A DNA stretch of 64,000 nucleotides from Lysobacteraceae bacterium CU05-9. GTDB taxonomy: Bacteria; Pseudomonadota; Gammaproteobacteria; Xanthomonadales; Xanthomonadaceae. A model generated the notes under the pieces. It was not told the origin of the DNA. It searched no databases and saw nothing but the letters and a program-made list of their open reading frames with translations. Below, piece after piece: positions 8,008-18,096 of this stretch; positions within the stretch are counted from its first letter, which is position 1, and the number at the start of each line of letters is the position of its first letter. The DNA is taken from positions 125,595 to 189,594 of the forward strand of contig SWJS01000003.1 in NCBI GenBank assembly GCA_007556525.1, written 5' to 3'. The translations under genes and the position numbers were made by a program.

Positions 8008-8054
8008 TCAAGGGTTGAACCTGTGTCAGGGGACGCATGTTCAACCTTTCAAAC
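8008..8054. repeat. Dispersed palindromic repeat, copy C
   Basis: Inverted arms with cores GGTTGAACCTGTGTC and GACGCATGTTCAACC, flanked by TTTCA and TTTCAAAC. It lies between the OmpA-like lipoprotein gene and the small thrombospondin-repeat gene. It matches copy B closely, including the GACGCATG right arm. Confidence 0.8.
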
Positions 8055-8078
8055 CTCGCCTGCGATGACGTGTGCCCG

Positions 8079-8306
8079 TCAAAATCCAGACGAAGAAGGC
8101 ACTCGCTCGATGGTGATTACCGCTGGGCAGCCATCGGGCGCGATGCGTTCGTCCGGTTTGCTGTTCGGACACTTGTCGCGGCAGTTGTCGACGAGATCGT
8201 TGTCGTCGTCGCGCTGCGCGCAATCGGCGACACTCTCGCGCACCTCAAGCGGGCGTACCCACGAAGCGCACATGAGTACCAGCGACAACAAAACAAGGAA
8301 TCTCAA
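8079..8306 (-). CDS. Small exported protein with a thrombospondin type-3-like repeat
   Basis: A 75-residue protein with a signal peptide (about residues 1-20) and one calcium-binding type-3 repeat: DDDNDLVDNCRDKCPN followed by APDGCPAVITIE. Such repeats normally lie between the barrel and the OmpA domain of larger outer-membrane proteins, or precede an OmpA domain. Here the chain stops about 20 residues after the repeat, close to palindromic repeat C. It starts four bases after the GNAT stop region and is probably co-transcribed with it. It may be a truncated remnant of a longer protein or a genuine small secreted protein. Confidence 0.6.
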   Translation of the reverse strand: MRFLVLLSLVLMCASWVRPLEVRESVADCAQRDDDNDLVDNCRDKCPNSKPDERIAPDGCPAVITIERVPSSSGF

Positions 8307-8309
8307 GGG

Positions 8310-8798
8310 TTACTCCAGGATTTTCTGCCAGTATCCGACATCGACATATCCATTGAGCTTGAAGCCAACTTGCTCGAACTGGGCAACCTTGCGGAAACCC
8401 AGTGACTCGTGCAGGGCGATGCTTGCGTCATTCGGAAGTGCAATGCCACCAATGACGGTGTGCATGTCCAATGCGTGCAGCGAGTCGAGCAGGGCGACGT
8501 AGAGTTTTTTGCCGATGCCGTGTCCCTGGAATGACGCATCGATATACACCGAGGACTCAACAGTCTTGGAGTAGGCGCAGCGGCCTTTCCACTTTGAAGC
8601 GTATGTGTAGCCCACGACACGATCGTCTTCGACAGCAACGAGATAGGGGAGTCCGGCGTCGATGGTTTCGGTGATGCGCGACGCCATTTCAACGCCGTCG
8701 ACTGACGAGGTTTCAAACGTCACAACCGAATTGACGACGTAAGGATTGTAGATTGCTGCAATCGCATCGCCATCACTTGGTTGTGCCGTCCGGATCAT
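8310..8798 (-). CDS. GNAT acetyltransferase, phosphinothricin acetyltransferase-like
   Basis: A 162-residue GNAT enzyme that would transfer acetyl from acetyl-CoA to an amine. The N-terminus (IRTAQPSDGDAIAAIYNPYV), the acetyl-CoA loop FQGHGIGKKLY, and the C-terminal pattern ALHESLGFRKVAQFEQVGFK then VDVGYWQK match the Pat/YncA group, which acetylates phosphinothricin or methionine sulfoximine and sulfone. The true substrate is unknown. The family length is normal. The gene is followed directly by the small thrombospondin-repeat gene. Confidence 0.85.
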   Translation of the reverse strand: MIRTAQPSDGDAIAAIYNPYVVNSVVTFETSSVDGVEMASRITETIDAGLPYLVAVEDDRVVGYTYASKWKGRCAYSKTVESSVYIDASFQGHGIGKKLYVALLDSLHALDMHTVIGGIALPNDASIALHESLGFRKVAQFEQVGFKLNGYVDVGYWQKILE

Positions 8799-8800
8799 GA

Positions 8801-8831
8801 TTTCAGATTTCAGATTTCAGATTTCAGATTT
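8801..8831. repeat. Tandem heptamer repeat TTTCAGA
   Basis: Four perfect copies of TTTCAGA plus three further bases, in the gap between the GNAT start and the S9 peptidase stop. Two-copy versions of almost the same heptamer (TTTCAGG) lie at 2140-2153 and, inverted, at 27318-27331, both next to palindromic repeats. Confidence 0.9.
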
Positions 8832-8835
8832 GGCG

Positions 8836-10794
<1,959 letters not shown>

Positions 10795-10850
10795 AGCGTT
10801 GCGGCTCCAAAGGTTTACCATTTACTTTAATTCATATTGGGAGCGTCGAC

Positions 10851-11348
10851 ATGCACGATCTATGGGACCCGGGTGCGCCGTGGTGGATTTTCGTCCTGCG
10901 TGCTGCGGCCGTCTACTTCGGTGTCATGTTGCTGATCCGGTTGTCGGGCAAGCGTGCGGTGGGGCAGTTCACCCCATTCGATTTGATCCTGTTGATCCTC
11001 ATCGGTAACGCCGTACAAAACGGCATGAACGGCGGCGATAACTCACTGACGGTTGCGGCGATTTTGAGTGTCACCTTAGTGGCGATCAACTATGCGACTG
11101 CCTTCGTCATCGCGCGATCGAAGACGATGCGGCACATCATTGAAGGTCATTCCGTAGTGATTGCGAAAGATGGCAAGGTCATGCATGACGTGCTGAACCA
11201 TGAGTTGATCAGCAAGGCGGACTTCCGCGAGGCCATGCGTGCAGACGGACTGACGCATATTTCCCAGATCCGCATCGCGCGACTGGAAACAGACGGCAAG
11301 ATTACGTTTGAGCAGGTGGGGACAACTTCAGACGAAGAAGACGCATAA
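10851..11348 (+). CDS. YetF/DUF421 family membrane protein
   Basis: A 165-residue protein with three N-terminal helices (about residues 12-30, 40-55, 65-85) and a soluble C-terminal domain. LIRLSGKRAVGQFTPFDLILLILIG, including GKR and FD, is the signature of the DUF421/YetF family. The second part, IEGHSVVIAKDGKV and ADFREAMRADGLTHISQI, matches the family cytoplasmic domain. A GGAG site precedes the ATG. Function unknown. Its last 47 bases overlap the 3' end of the convergent dnaG gene. Confidence 0.88.
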   Translation: MHDLWDPGAPWWIFVLRAAAVYFGVMLLIRLSGKRAVGQFTPFDLILLILIGNAVQNGMNGGDNSLTVAAILSVTLVAINYATAFVIARSKTMRHIIEGHSVVIAKDGKVMHDVLNHELISKADFREAMRADGLTHISQIRIARLETDGKITFEQVGTTSDEEDA

Positions 11349-13032
11349 GCTCTTCGATATCCAACGCCGTCATTTCGTTGCGGCGTTGCTTCTCCTGAAG
11401 TTCACCGAGACGTTGTTCGCGCATGCGGATTTCGAGCTGCGTAATCGCGTCGTTGAATTCCTGCAACAAAATCTCTTCTTCCGACGGAATGATCGTCGCC
11501 GCAAGTTTGCTCAACGGCTCGAAATGCTCGGTGCCTTCAAACGATTCCAGCAACATGCCCGTGTTGATTTCCGGACGTTCGTCGACACGCATCAACAATT
11601 CGCAGAGCAAGTCGATGCCAGGCAATTTCAACGCTGCAAACGGGTAGGGCGGTTGCAACTCCAACGCCAACGAAGGTTGCTGCATCAACAACGCAATGAC
11701 ACTACGCACTAAAGAACGCTTCGCAACGGGAACAGCGTTGCGCGAACGTCGCACCATCGGCGCTGCACGTTCTTGCGACGATGACAGCCCGACGATTTCA
11801 TTGACCTGCGCCTGCATCAAATCGCGGAAACTTCCGTCCGGCAATTGCGCGAGATACGGCTTGGTGATCTCGGCGAAACGGCTACGGCCTTCCAACGTCT
11901 GCAGCTGCAATCCTTCACTCAAATGCTCGATGAAAAATCGCGACATCGGAGTGGCGGCTTCGCGTAGATTTTCGAAACCGAGCTTGCCTTCCTTGCGCAC
12001 CATCGAATCCGGATCTTCACCATTCGGCAAAAACATGAAGAACGCCTGTCGCCCTTCCTTCATTCTCGGCAACACCGATTCCACAGCTTTCCACGCTGCC
12101 TTACGTCCTGCATTATCGCCATCGAAACAGAACACTACGGTTTCACTGTTGCGGAACAACAGCTCCGCATGTTCCGGCGTCGTCGCTGTTCCCAACGTTG
12201 CCACGGCCGTATCAATGCCGTGCTGATACAACGCCACGACATCCATGTAGCCTTCAACGACCAGCAAGTAAGGAATCTTGCTATGCACTTGCCGCACTTG
12301 CCACAAGCCATACAATTCGCGGCCTTTGTGGAACAACTCCGTTTCCGGCGAGTTCAAATACTTCGGTGCATCGTCGGGATTGATGACACGTCCGCCGAAG
12401 CCGATGGTGCGGCCACGTCGATCGCTGATCGGAAACATCACGCGATTGCGGAACTTGTCATACGAGTGACCACGATCATTCGTCGAAAACATCCCGCCGC
12501 GCGTGAGCATTTTCAACTTATGCGCATCGTTGTTCACCGCACGCGATAACGAATCGAAACCAGGCGGCGCAAAGCCAATCTGGAAGTGCGTGATCGTCGT
12601 TTCATCCAATCCGCGACCATCGAGATACGCGCGCGCTTCATCGGATCGGGCAAGTTGTTTCACATAAAACTGCCGGCACGATTCCATCACCGTATGCAGA
12701 TCGGCGAGATCCGGTGGGCGGTTGAATTGCGCTTGTTCGCGCGGGATTTCCATACCGGCACGTTGCGCCAACTCTTCGACCGCATCGAGAAATTCGAGGC
12801 GATCGTAGTTCATCAGGAAACCGAGCGCAGTACCGTGCGCACCGCAGCCAAAGCAGTGATAAAACTGCTTCGTCGGCGACACCGTAAATGAAGCGGAACG
12901 TTCGTCGTGGAAAGGGCAACGCGCTGCGTAGTCGCGACCTTGCTTCTTCAACGGCACGCGCGCACCGACAATCTCGACGATGTCGGTGCGGTTGAGGAGG
13001 TCGTCAATGAAGACGTCAGGAATGCGCGCCAT
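11302..13032 (-). CDS. dnaG: DNA primase
   Basis: A 576-residue primase that makes RNA primers for DNA replication. The N-terminal zinc-binding domain has CPFHDERSASF and FYHCFGCG (C-x2-H and C-x2-C ligands). The RNA polymerase core contains GFGGRVINPDDAPKYLNSPET, and the TOPRIM part has VVEGYMDVVAL and the acidic FDGDNAGRKAA motif. The C-terminal helicase-binding domain is present. It is the distal gene of rpsU-yqeY-dnaG, the macromolecular synthesis operon. rpoD does not follow; a convergent membrane-protein gene does. Confidence 0.98.
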   Translation of the reverse strand: MARIPDVFIDDLLNRTDIVEIVGARVPLKKQGRDYAARCPFHDERSASFTVSPTKQFYHCFGCGAHGTALGFLMNYDRLEFLDAVEELAQRAGMEIPREQAQFNRPPDLADLHTVMESCRQFYVKQLARSDEARAYLDGRGLDETTITHFQIGFAPPGFDSLSRAVNNDAHKLKMLTRGGMFSTNDRGHSYDKFRNRVMFPISDRRGRTIGFGGRVINPDDAPKYLNSPETELFHKGRELYGLWQVRQVHSKIPYLLVVEGYMDVVALYQHGIDTAVATLGTATTPEHAELLFRNSETVVFCFDGDNAGRKAAWKAVESVLPRMKEGRQAFFMFLPNGEDPDSMVRKEGKLGFENLREAATPMSRFFIEHLSEGLQLQTLEGRSRFAEITKPYLAQLPDGSFRDLMQAQVNEIVGLSSSQERAAPMVRRSRNAVPVAKRSLVRSVIALLMQQPSLALELQPPYPFAALKLPGIDLLCELLMRVDERPEINTGMLLESFEGTEHFEPLSKLAATIIPSEEEILLQEFNDAITQLEIRMREQRLGELQEKQRRNEMTALDIEELMRLLRLKLSPPAQT

Positions 13033-13058
13033 GGATCCAGTTTACTGGACGGTGACGC

Positions 13059-13505
13059 TTAAGCGGTCAGCGATTTCTTGATCAGCTGCGAAACCAAACC
13101 CATGTCGGCTTTGCCGGCGAGTTGACCTTTCAAAACACCCATAACCTTACCCATGTCGGCAGGCGAAGCAGCACCGGTTGCTTTGATCGCAGCAGTGACG
13201 GCGTCCTGGATTTCGGCCTCACCCATTTTGGCCGGGAGATACTTCTCGATGACGACCACTTCGGCGCGTTCGATTGCAGCGAGATCTTCGCGTGCGGCGG
13301 CTTCGAACTGAGTGATCGAGTCCTTGCGCTGCTTCAACATTTTCTCAAGGACAGCCATCACCTGCGCGTCATCGAGTTCGATGCGCTCGTCGACTTCCTT
13401 GCGCTTGATGTCAGCGAGGATGAGGCGGATCACGGCGAGGCGGTCCTTCTCACCGGACTTCATTGCGGTCTTCATGTCTTCGGTCAGTTGTTGCTTGAGG
13501 CTCAT
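13059..13505 (-). CDS. GatB/YqeY domain protein
   Basis: A 148-residue protein of the YqeY family, related to the C-terminal domain of the tRNA-dependent amidotransferase subunit GatB. MSLKQQLTEDMKTAMKSGEKDRL and the segment VVIEKYLPAKMGEAEI are typical, as is GKVMGVLKGQLAGKADMGLV at the C-terminus. AGGAG lies seven bases before this ATG; an upstream in-frame start has no support. The biochemical role is not established; it commonly sits between rpsU and dnaG, as here. Confidence 0.93.
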   Translation of the reverse strand: MSLKQQLTEDMKTAMKSGEKDRLAVIRLILADIKRKEVDERIELDDAQVMAVLEKMLKQRKDSITQFEAAAREDLAAIERAEVVVIEKYLPAKMGEAEIQDAVTAAIKATGAASPADMGKVMGVLKGQLAGKADMGLVSQLIKKSLTA

Positions 13506-13540
13506 TTTGGCTCCTATCAAATTTGGCGGTGAAAACACAA

Positions 13541-13571
13541 AAAGCCGACTGCGAAACTCGCGGCCGGCTTT
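13541..13571 (-). terminator. Hairpin between rpsU and yqeY
   Basis: On the minus strand an AAAGCCGgcCGCGA stem pairs with TCGCagTCGGCTTT with a small mismatch, followed by TTTTTGTGTTTT. It lies between rpsU and yqeY and may act as a partial terminator or processing site, allowing rpsU to be expressed above the downstream genes. Confidence 0.65.
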
Positions 13572-13623
13572 CTGGGATCCAGCGGCTGCAGCGAAATTGC
13601 CGCGCCAGAAGGATCAGAAAAGC

Positions 13624-13839
13624 TTAGTACATGCGTTGACGCTTGGTCACGTCACGCGAGGTGCGACGTGATTGGCGCTTGACTGCAGCAGCAGCCTTAC
13701 GCTTGCGTTCTTGCGTTGGCTTCTCGTAGAATTCGCGCTTGCGGGTTTCAGCAAGGACACCAGCCTTCTCGCAGGTGCGCTTGAAACGGCGCAGGGCAAA
13801 CTCAAAAGGCTCGTTTTCGCGGACTTTTACGCTTGGCAT
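13624..13839 (-). CDS. rpsU: 30S ribosomal protein S21
   Basis: A 71-residue, highly basic protein beginning [21 protein letters not shown] and ending in RQRMY, which is S21 throughout. It binds the 30S platform and helps mRNA pairing at initiation. The start is placed at MPSVKV as in the family; two extra in-frame codons upstream are ignored. It is the first gene of the rpsU-yqeY-dnaG operon and is divergent from tsaD, a common proteobacterial arrangement. About 95 bases separate the two start codons and should hold both promoters. Confidence 0.98.
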   Translation of the reverse strand: MPSVKVRENEPFEFALRRFKRTCEKAGVLAETRKREFYEKPTQERKRKAAAAVKRQSRRTSRDVTKRQRMY

Positions 13840-13935
13840 TATCAATCAATCTCTAGAATATGGGTGGCACTACTGCCAGTGAGCCAAACATTATAAAGGC
13901 TTTCCATTCCCGTGTGCAAGCCCTAAACTGGATTC

Positions 13936-14964
13936 ATGAGAGTTCTTGGCATCGAAACCAGCTGTGATGAGACCGGAGTGGCGGTGTATGACACGTCCGA
14001 GGGGCTTTTGGCGCATCATTTATTCAGCCAAATTGCGCTGCACGCCGAATATGGCGGGGTCGTGCCGGAACTGGCTTCACGCGACCATGTGCGCAAATTA
14101 TTGCCATTGATCCGCCAGACGTTGGCCGAATCCGGGTTGTCCGTCGACGATCTGGACGGTGTGGCTTACACGGCGGGGCCCGGGCTGGTTGGCGCTTTAT
14201 TGGTCGGTGCGGGCGTGGGTCGCGCGCTGGCGTGGTCGCTGGATGTGCCCGCGGTGGGCGTGCATCACATGGAAGGTCACTTATTGGCGCCGTTGCTCGA
14301 GGATGATCCGCGTGGTCGGCCGGAGCCGCCGTTCGTGGCGTTGCTGGTGTCGGGTGGCCATTCGCAATTAATTCATGTCAAAAAAATCGGCGAATACGAG
14401 TTACTCGGCGAAACGATTGACGATGCGGCGGGTGAGGCTTTTGATAAGACTGCGAAGTTGATGGGTCTCGCATATCCAGGTGGTCCGTTGCTGGCTAAGC
14501 TCGCGTTGGAAGGTGAGCCGGGTCGATTCAAGTTCACGCGTCCGATGGTCGATCGGCCTGGTTTGGAATTTAGTTTCAGTGGGTTGAAGACACAGGTTTT
14601 GTTGGCGTGGCAGAAGTCGGATCAAACGGCGCAGACGCAGCGTGACATTGCGCGCGGGTTTGAAGATGCGGTCGTCGATACGTTGGCGATCAAGTGTGAG
14701 CGCGCGCTGGATCAAGTCGATTGCGACACGTTGGTTGTCGCCGGCGGTGTGGGTGCGAATGTGAACTTGCGTGAGCGGTTGAAGGCGATGACAGCGAAGC
14801 GAGGCGGCGACGTGTATTTCCCGAGACCGGCGTTTTGTACGGATAACGGCGCGATGATTGCGTATGCGGGTGCGTTGCGTTTGCTCGCGGGCGAACGTGA
14901 AGGCGAGGCGATCAAAGTGCAGCCGCGTTGGGACATGGAAACGTTACCGAGGGTGGATAGATGA
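13936..14964 (+). CDS. tsaD: tRNA N6-adenosine threonylcarbamoyltransferase
   Basis: A 342-residue Kae1/TsaD protein that transfers threonylcarbamoyl to A37 of ANN-decoding tRNAs together with TsaB and TsaE. The N-terminus [17 protein letters not shown], the metal-binding motif HHMEGH and the nucleotide-binding VSGGHSQL and [11 protein letters not shown] segments are intact. The last metal ligand region is [12 protein letters not shown]. The length is normal. Its stop codon overlaps the next start by four bases (ATGA), although the next gene is of very different composition. Confidence 0.98.
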   Translation: MRVLGIETSCDETGVAVYDTSEGLLAHHLFSQIALHAEYGGVVPELASRDHVRKLLPLIRQTLAESGLSVDDLDGVAYTAGPGLVGALLVGAGVGRALAWSLDVPAVGVHHMEGHLLAPLLEDDPRGRPEPPFVALLVSGGHSQLIHVKKIGEYELLGETIDDAAGEAFDKTAKLMGLAYPGGPLLAKLALEGEPGRFKFTRPMVDRPGLEFSFSGLKTQVLLAWQKSDQTAQTQRDIARGFEDAVVDTLAIKCERALDQVDCDTLVVAGGVGANVNLRERLKAMTAKRGGDVYFPRPAFCTDNGAMIAYAGALRLLAGEREGEAIKVQPRWDMETLPRVDR

Positions 14965-15743
14965 AGACAGAGAATACAGATTCGGTAGCGATTTCAAGCG
15001 GTGTTGAACTCGTTAAGCAAATGAGGCAGCTTTCGATTCCGATGTGGGCTCGCATTCTCACGCTGACGGTGTGTCTTGCGGTGCTAATTGGCGGAATTTT
15101 AATAATTTTTGTTGGAGTGGCTGGCTCATATGGTAATGAGCGCGGCGACGTAATCGACATAGGAGGCAGGCTGCTTGGAATTGCACTCATTCCGTCGCTG
15201 CTTTTGATGTATTTGACTTTTGCCCAAACGGGCGTAAAGGCGCTTTTGCGGAAGACGAATTCGCTACTGGACGAAACAGTTCCTGAAACACTTGCGTTAC
15301 CCGTTTCTCAGCATGACATTCAATCATCCTGCTTCTTTGAACATCGGGTTGCGACGAATCATGAAACGGATTCGCCGACCAGCAACTACTGGATAACTGC
15401 GTCGGCGGCATCGGGCGATGTTGTCATTGGTCTTAAAGTTGAAATCAACGTCAGTAAAGTAAACGTGGTTGTCTGCGTGCCGCTTTCCAATACACATCGA
15501 TGTGATGCGAATGTGTCAGATCAATTTGATGAGGCGATCTCAGGTGCTAGAAAGGAAGGGTATGACGTTACGGCCACAGTCTCGCAGATACGCGGAAGTT
15601 CATTCCTAGAGATCATAGGGCGCAAGAAGTTTAGCGACGAATTTCTGTGGGACTCGGCACAGAAACTCTACTTTGCGCAGGATCTTCGTCTTTTTGTCAT
15701 GGCGATCATGCGAAAAGCGCTAGCCTTAAACGCATCACCGTAA
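14961..15743 (+). CDS. Two-helix membrane protein of unknown function
   Basis: A 260-residue protein that I do not recognise. It has a short polar N-terminus, two hydrophobic helices (about residues 33-53 and 72-90), and a soluble C-terminal part of about 165 residues without obvious catalytic motifs, rich in beta-strand-like segments such as [21 protein letters not shown]. Codon use and base composition are visibly more AT-rich than tsaD upstream and folB downstream, which suggests recent acquisition together with the next gene. It is translationally coupled to tsaD by a four-base overlap. Confidence 0.65.
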   Translation: MKTENTDSVAISSGVELVKQMRQLSIPMWARILTLTVCLAVLIGGILIIFVGVAGSYGNERGDVIDIGGRLLGIALIPSLLLMYLTFAQTGVKALLRKTNSLLDETVPETLALPVSQHDIQSSCFFEHRVATNHETDSPTSNYWITASAASGDVVIGLKVEINVSKVNVVVCVPLSNTHRCDANVSDQFDEAISGARKEGYDVTATVSQIRGSSFLEIIGRKKFSDEFLWDSAQKLYFAQDLRLFVMAIMRKALALNASP

Positions 15744-15762
15744 ACAATCAGGAAACAATGAA

Positions 15763-16527
15763 ATGACCAGGACAGTGCTAATCACTGGTGGTGCACGGCG
15801 AATAGGAAGTGAGATTGCGCGGAAACTTGCAGTCAACGGATGGAATGTGGCAATACATTTCAATCACTCTGAAGCGGAAGCATCAGACCTAGTTGCAGAG
15901 TTGCGTTCGCAGGGATATATGGCGAGTAGCTTTCAATCAAGGCTGGATACCGTTGAAGACTGCGAGCGACTTTTTCGGGACGTAAACAGAGAGCTCGGCA
16001 ACGTTCATGGACTGGTGAACAATGCTGCACATTTCGAGTTTGACCGTGCTCATTCCCCTGATTGGCATCTTTGGGATCTCCATTTGAATGTCAACGTCCG
16101 TGCAGCAATTCAACTTGCCTATCTCTTACATACGCAGCCAGCGCCAGATGATTCACGCCCGAGATGTGTCGTGAATATGCTCGACCAGAAAATATTCAAC
16201 CTTAATCCCGATTTTTTTTCATACACAATAAGCAAGATTGCGCTGGAAGGTGCGACCAGACTCCAAGCAAAGGACTTCGCACCGAACACGCGCGTTTGTG
16301 CGGTCGCACCCGGACTGACAATGCAGAGTGGTGATCAGTCAGAATCTAATTTTGAAGTTGCACATACGATTACACCGATGGGGCGTTCCAGTACACCTAC
16401 GGACATTGCGGAAGCTGTCTTATTTCTACTTGACGCAAGATCAGTGACGGGCTCAACGTTAATCGTCGATGGTGGGCAGCACTTAATTCCGCTTTCTAGA
16501 GATGTGATGTTTGAGGTAAAGGCATAG
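15763..16527 (+). CDS. Short-chain dehydrogenase/reductase, FolM/pteridine reductase-like
   Basis: A 254-residue Rossmann-fold oxidoreductase. The NADPH-binding motif is TGGARRIG, followed by HFNHSEAEA, a basic/polar pattern seen in pteridine reductases, then NNAAHFEF. The catalytic YxxxK is present (Tyr154, Lys158 in YTISK), and the C-terminus VTGSTLIVDGGQHL is normal. The next gene, one base away, is a dihydroneopterin aldolase, so a role reducing dihydromonapterin or dihydrobiopterin, as FolM does, is a reasonable inference. The composition is AT-richer than the surroundings, like its upstream neighbour. Confidence 0.75.
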   Translation: MTRTVLITGGARRIGSEIARKLAVNGWNVAIHFNHSEAEASDLVAELRSQGYMASSFQSRLDTVEDCERLFRDVNRELGNVHGLVNNAAHFEFDRAHSPDWHLWDLHLNVNVRAAIQLAYLLHTQPAPDDSRPRCVVNMLDQKIFNLNPDFFSYTISKIALEGATRLQAKDFAPNTRVCAVAPGLTMQSGDQSESNFEVAHTITPMGRSSTPTDIAEAVLFLLDARSVTGSTLIVDGGQHLIPLSRDVMFEVKA

Positions 16528-16528
16528 T

Positions 16529-16921
16529 ATGAACAATACATGGGATGTGGAAGCGAGGGCGTTGGTCCTTGAAGGTTTGGTGATTCCGGTCTCCATTGGC
16601 ATCCATGATTTCGAGCGCAACGGTGCACAGCGGTTGTCGATCAATGTGCGCGTTGAGTTGGATCCGGATCCGCTGACGAAGGATGAAGACATCCATAGCG
16701 TCGTTGATTACGATTACTTGCGTTCGGGCATCACGGCGTTGGCGGAGTCGCGGCACTTTGAGTTGCAGGAGACTTTTTGTGCGGAGATTCTCGACTTGTG
16801 TTTCTCGAAATCGTCGGTGATGAAAGCTCATGTCAAAACCGCCAAGCTCGACGTCTATCCCAACTGCGATGCGGTCGGCATTGAAGTCGATGCGGTGCGC
16901 CGTCGTGGAGATGCTGCATGA
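16529..16921 (+). CDS. folB: Dihydroneopterin aldolase
   Basis: A 130-residue FolB/FolX-family protein that would convert dihydroneopterin to 6-hydroxymethyl-dihydropterin and glycolaldehyde in folate synthesis. Recognisable parts are SIGIHDFERNGAQRLSINVRVEL, HSVVDYDYL, and the active-site Glu region FELQETFCAEILD. AKLDVYPNCDAVGIEV forms the last strand. The second glutamate motif is slightly divergent, so an epimerase (FolX) activity cannot be excluded. It overlaps the following methyltransferase gene by four bases. Confidence 0.85.
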   Translation: MNNTWDVEARALVLEGLVIPVSIGIHDFERNGAQRLSINVRVELDPDPLTKDEDIHSVVDYDYLRSGITALAESRHFELQETFCAEILDLCFSKSSVMKAHVKTAKLDVYPNCDAVGIEVDAVRRRGDAA

Positions 16922-18096
16922 GTTCGTTGCCGTTGCCATCTGAAGAGGCGTTGCAGCATAGCGCGGAATTGCAGTCGTTGATTCTCGAAACGGCACGCGA
17001 AGAGAATGGCATTCCGTTTGCGAAGTACATGGAGATGGCGATGTATGCGCCGGGTCTGGGTTATTACTCGGCAGGTGCAAGCAAGTTCGGTGAAGAAGGC
17101 GACTTCATTACGGCGCCGGAGTTGGGGCCTATTTTTGCGGCATGTGTTGCGGAAGCCGTTGCACCGGTGTTGCAGCAAATTGGCGAGAAGGCCGTATTTT
17201 TCGAAGTCGGCGGTGGCACGGGTGCATTCGCGAAAGTTGCGTTGATGCGCTTGCTCGAACTCGATGCAATTCCTGACAAATATTTGATTCTCGAACCGTC
17301 GGCGCAATTGCGTGCACGTCAGCGTGCGATGTTGTTCGAAGCATTACCACCTTACTTGTTCGATTTGATCGAGTGGTTGGATGGCCCGGTTCCGTACGAT
17401 TGGAATGGGGTTTTGTTCGCGAATGAAGTCATCGACGCGTTGCCTGTCTCGCGCTTCGTGGTCGGCGACGAATCGGAAGTGCTCGAAGAGTTTGTGATCG
17501 AGCGTGACGGCGAGTTGGCCGGTGTCGATCGTCCTGCGGATGACTTCCTTGCGCGTGCCGTGAATCATGTGCAGTCGACGTTGACTGACAAAATGCCGCG
17601 TGGCTATCGGTCGGAAATTTTGCCGCAGTTGCCGTATTGGATTCAGGCGATCAGTGGTGGCATGCAATCGGGTGCGATGTTGTTCGTCGATTACGGTTAC
17701 TCGCGCAATGAGTACTATCAAGCTGATCGTGACGATGGAACATTGCGTGCTTACTATCGCCATCATGCGCACAACAACGTTTTCATGTATCCGGGTTTGC
17801 AGGACATTACGTCTTCGGTGGATTTCACTGCTTTGGTTGAAGCGGGCGTGCAAGCTGGGTTTGACCTGGCGGGTTATTGTTCGCAGGCGAGTTTTTTGCT
17901 GGGAAATGGTATGGCGGAAGCCATGAAACGCATTGAAGCGTTGACCGACGAAAATCTGCAAATGAAGCGTCGCAACGAAATCAAGAAGCTGACCTTGCCA
18001 TCCGAAATGGGCGAGCGCTTCCAGGTGATGGGTTTCGAAAAAGGTGCCTCCTTCGGCGCCGCATTCCTCGTCGGTGATTTGAGCTACCGTCTGTGA
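16918..18096 (+). CDS. MidA/NDUFAF7-type SAM-dependent methyltransferase (DUF185)
   Basis: A 392-residue protein of the DUF185 family, class I methyltransferases related to mitochondrial NDUFAF7, which methylates a complex I arginine. The N-terminal motif IPFAKYMEMAMYAPGLGYYSAG and FITAPELGPIFAACVAEA are diagnostic. The SAM-binding site is FEVGGGTGAFAKVAL, followed by LEPSAQLRARQ, and the second motif is FANEVIDALPVSRF. VDYGYSRNEYY is also conserved. The bacterial substrate is not known. It is coupled by overlaps to folB upstream and a VanZ-like gene downstream. Confidence 0.9.
   Translation: MSSLPLPSEEALQHSAELQSLILETAREENGIPFAKYMEMAMYAPGLGYYSAGASKFGEEGDFITAPELGPIFAACVAEAVAPVLQQIGEKAVFFEVGGGTGAFAKVALMRLLELDAIPDKYLILEPSAQLRARQRAMLFEALPPYLFDLIEWLDGPVPYDWNGVLFANEVIDALPVSRFVVGDESEVLEEFVIERDGELAGVDRPADDFLARAVNHVQSTLTDKMPRGYRSEILPQLPYWIQAISGGMQSGAMLFVDYGYSRNEYYQADRDDGTLRAYYRHHAHNNVFMYPGLQDITSSVDFTALVEAGVQAGFDLAGYCSQASFLLGNGMAEAMKRIEALTDENLQMKRRNEIKKLTLPSEMGERFQVMGFEKGASFGAAFLVGDLSYRL

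Noticed and set aside
7473-8054. CRISPR array
   Set aside because: The repeats are palindromic pairs separated by a gene, with no regular spacers and no cas genes.
8037-8405. Plus-strand frames across the thrombospondin-repeat and GNAT genes
   Set aside because: The minus-strand genes have signal peptide, repeat and GNAT motifs; the plus-strand frames start inside a palindromic repeat and match nothing.
13541-13571. tRNA or other structured RNA gene between rpsU and yqeY
   Set aside because: It is a single short hairpin; no cloverleaf or T-arm sequence is present. I also saw no tRNA elsewhere in the window.
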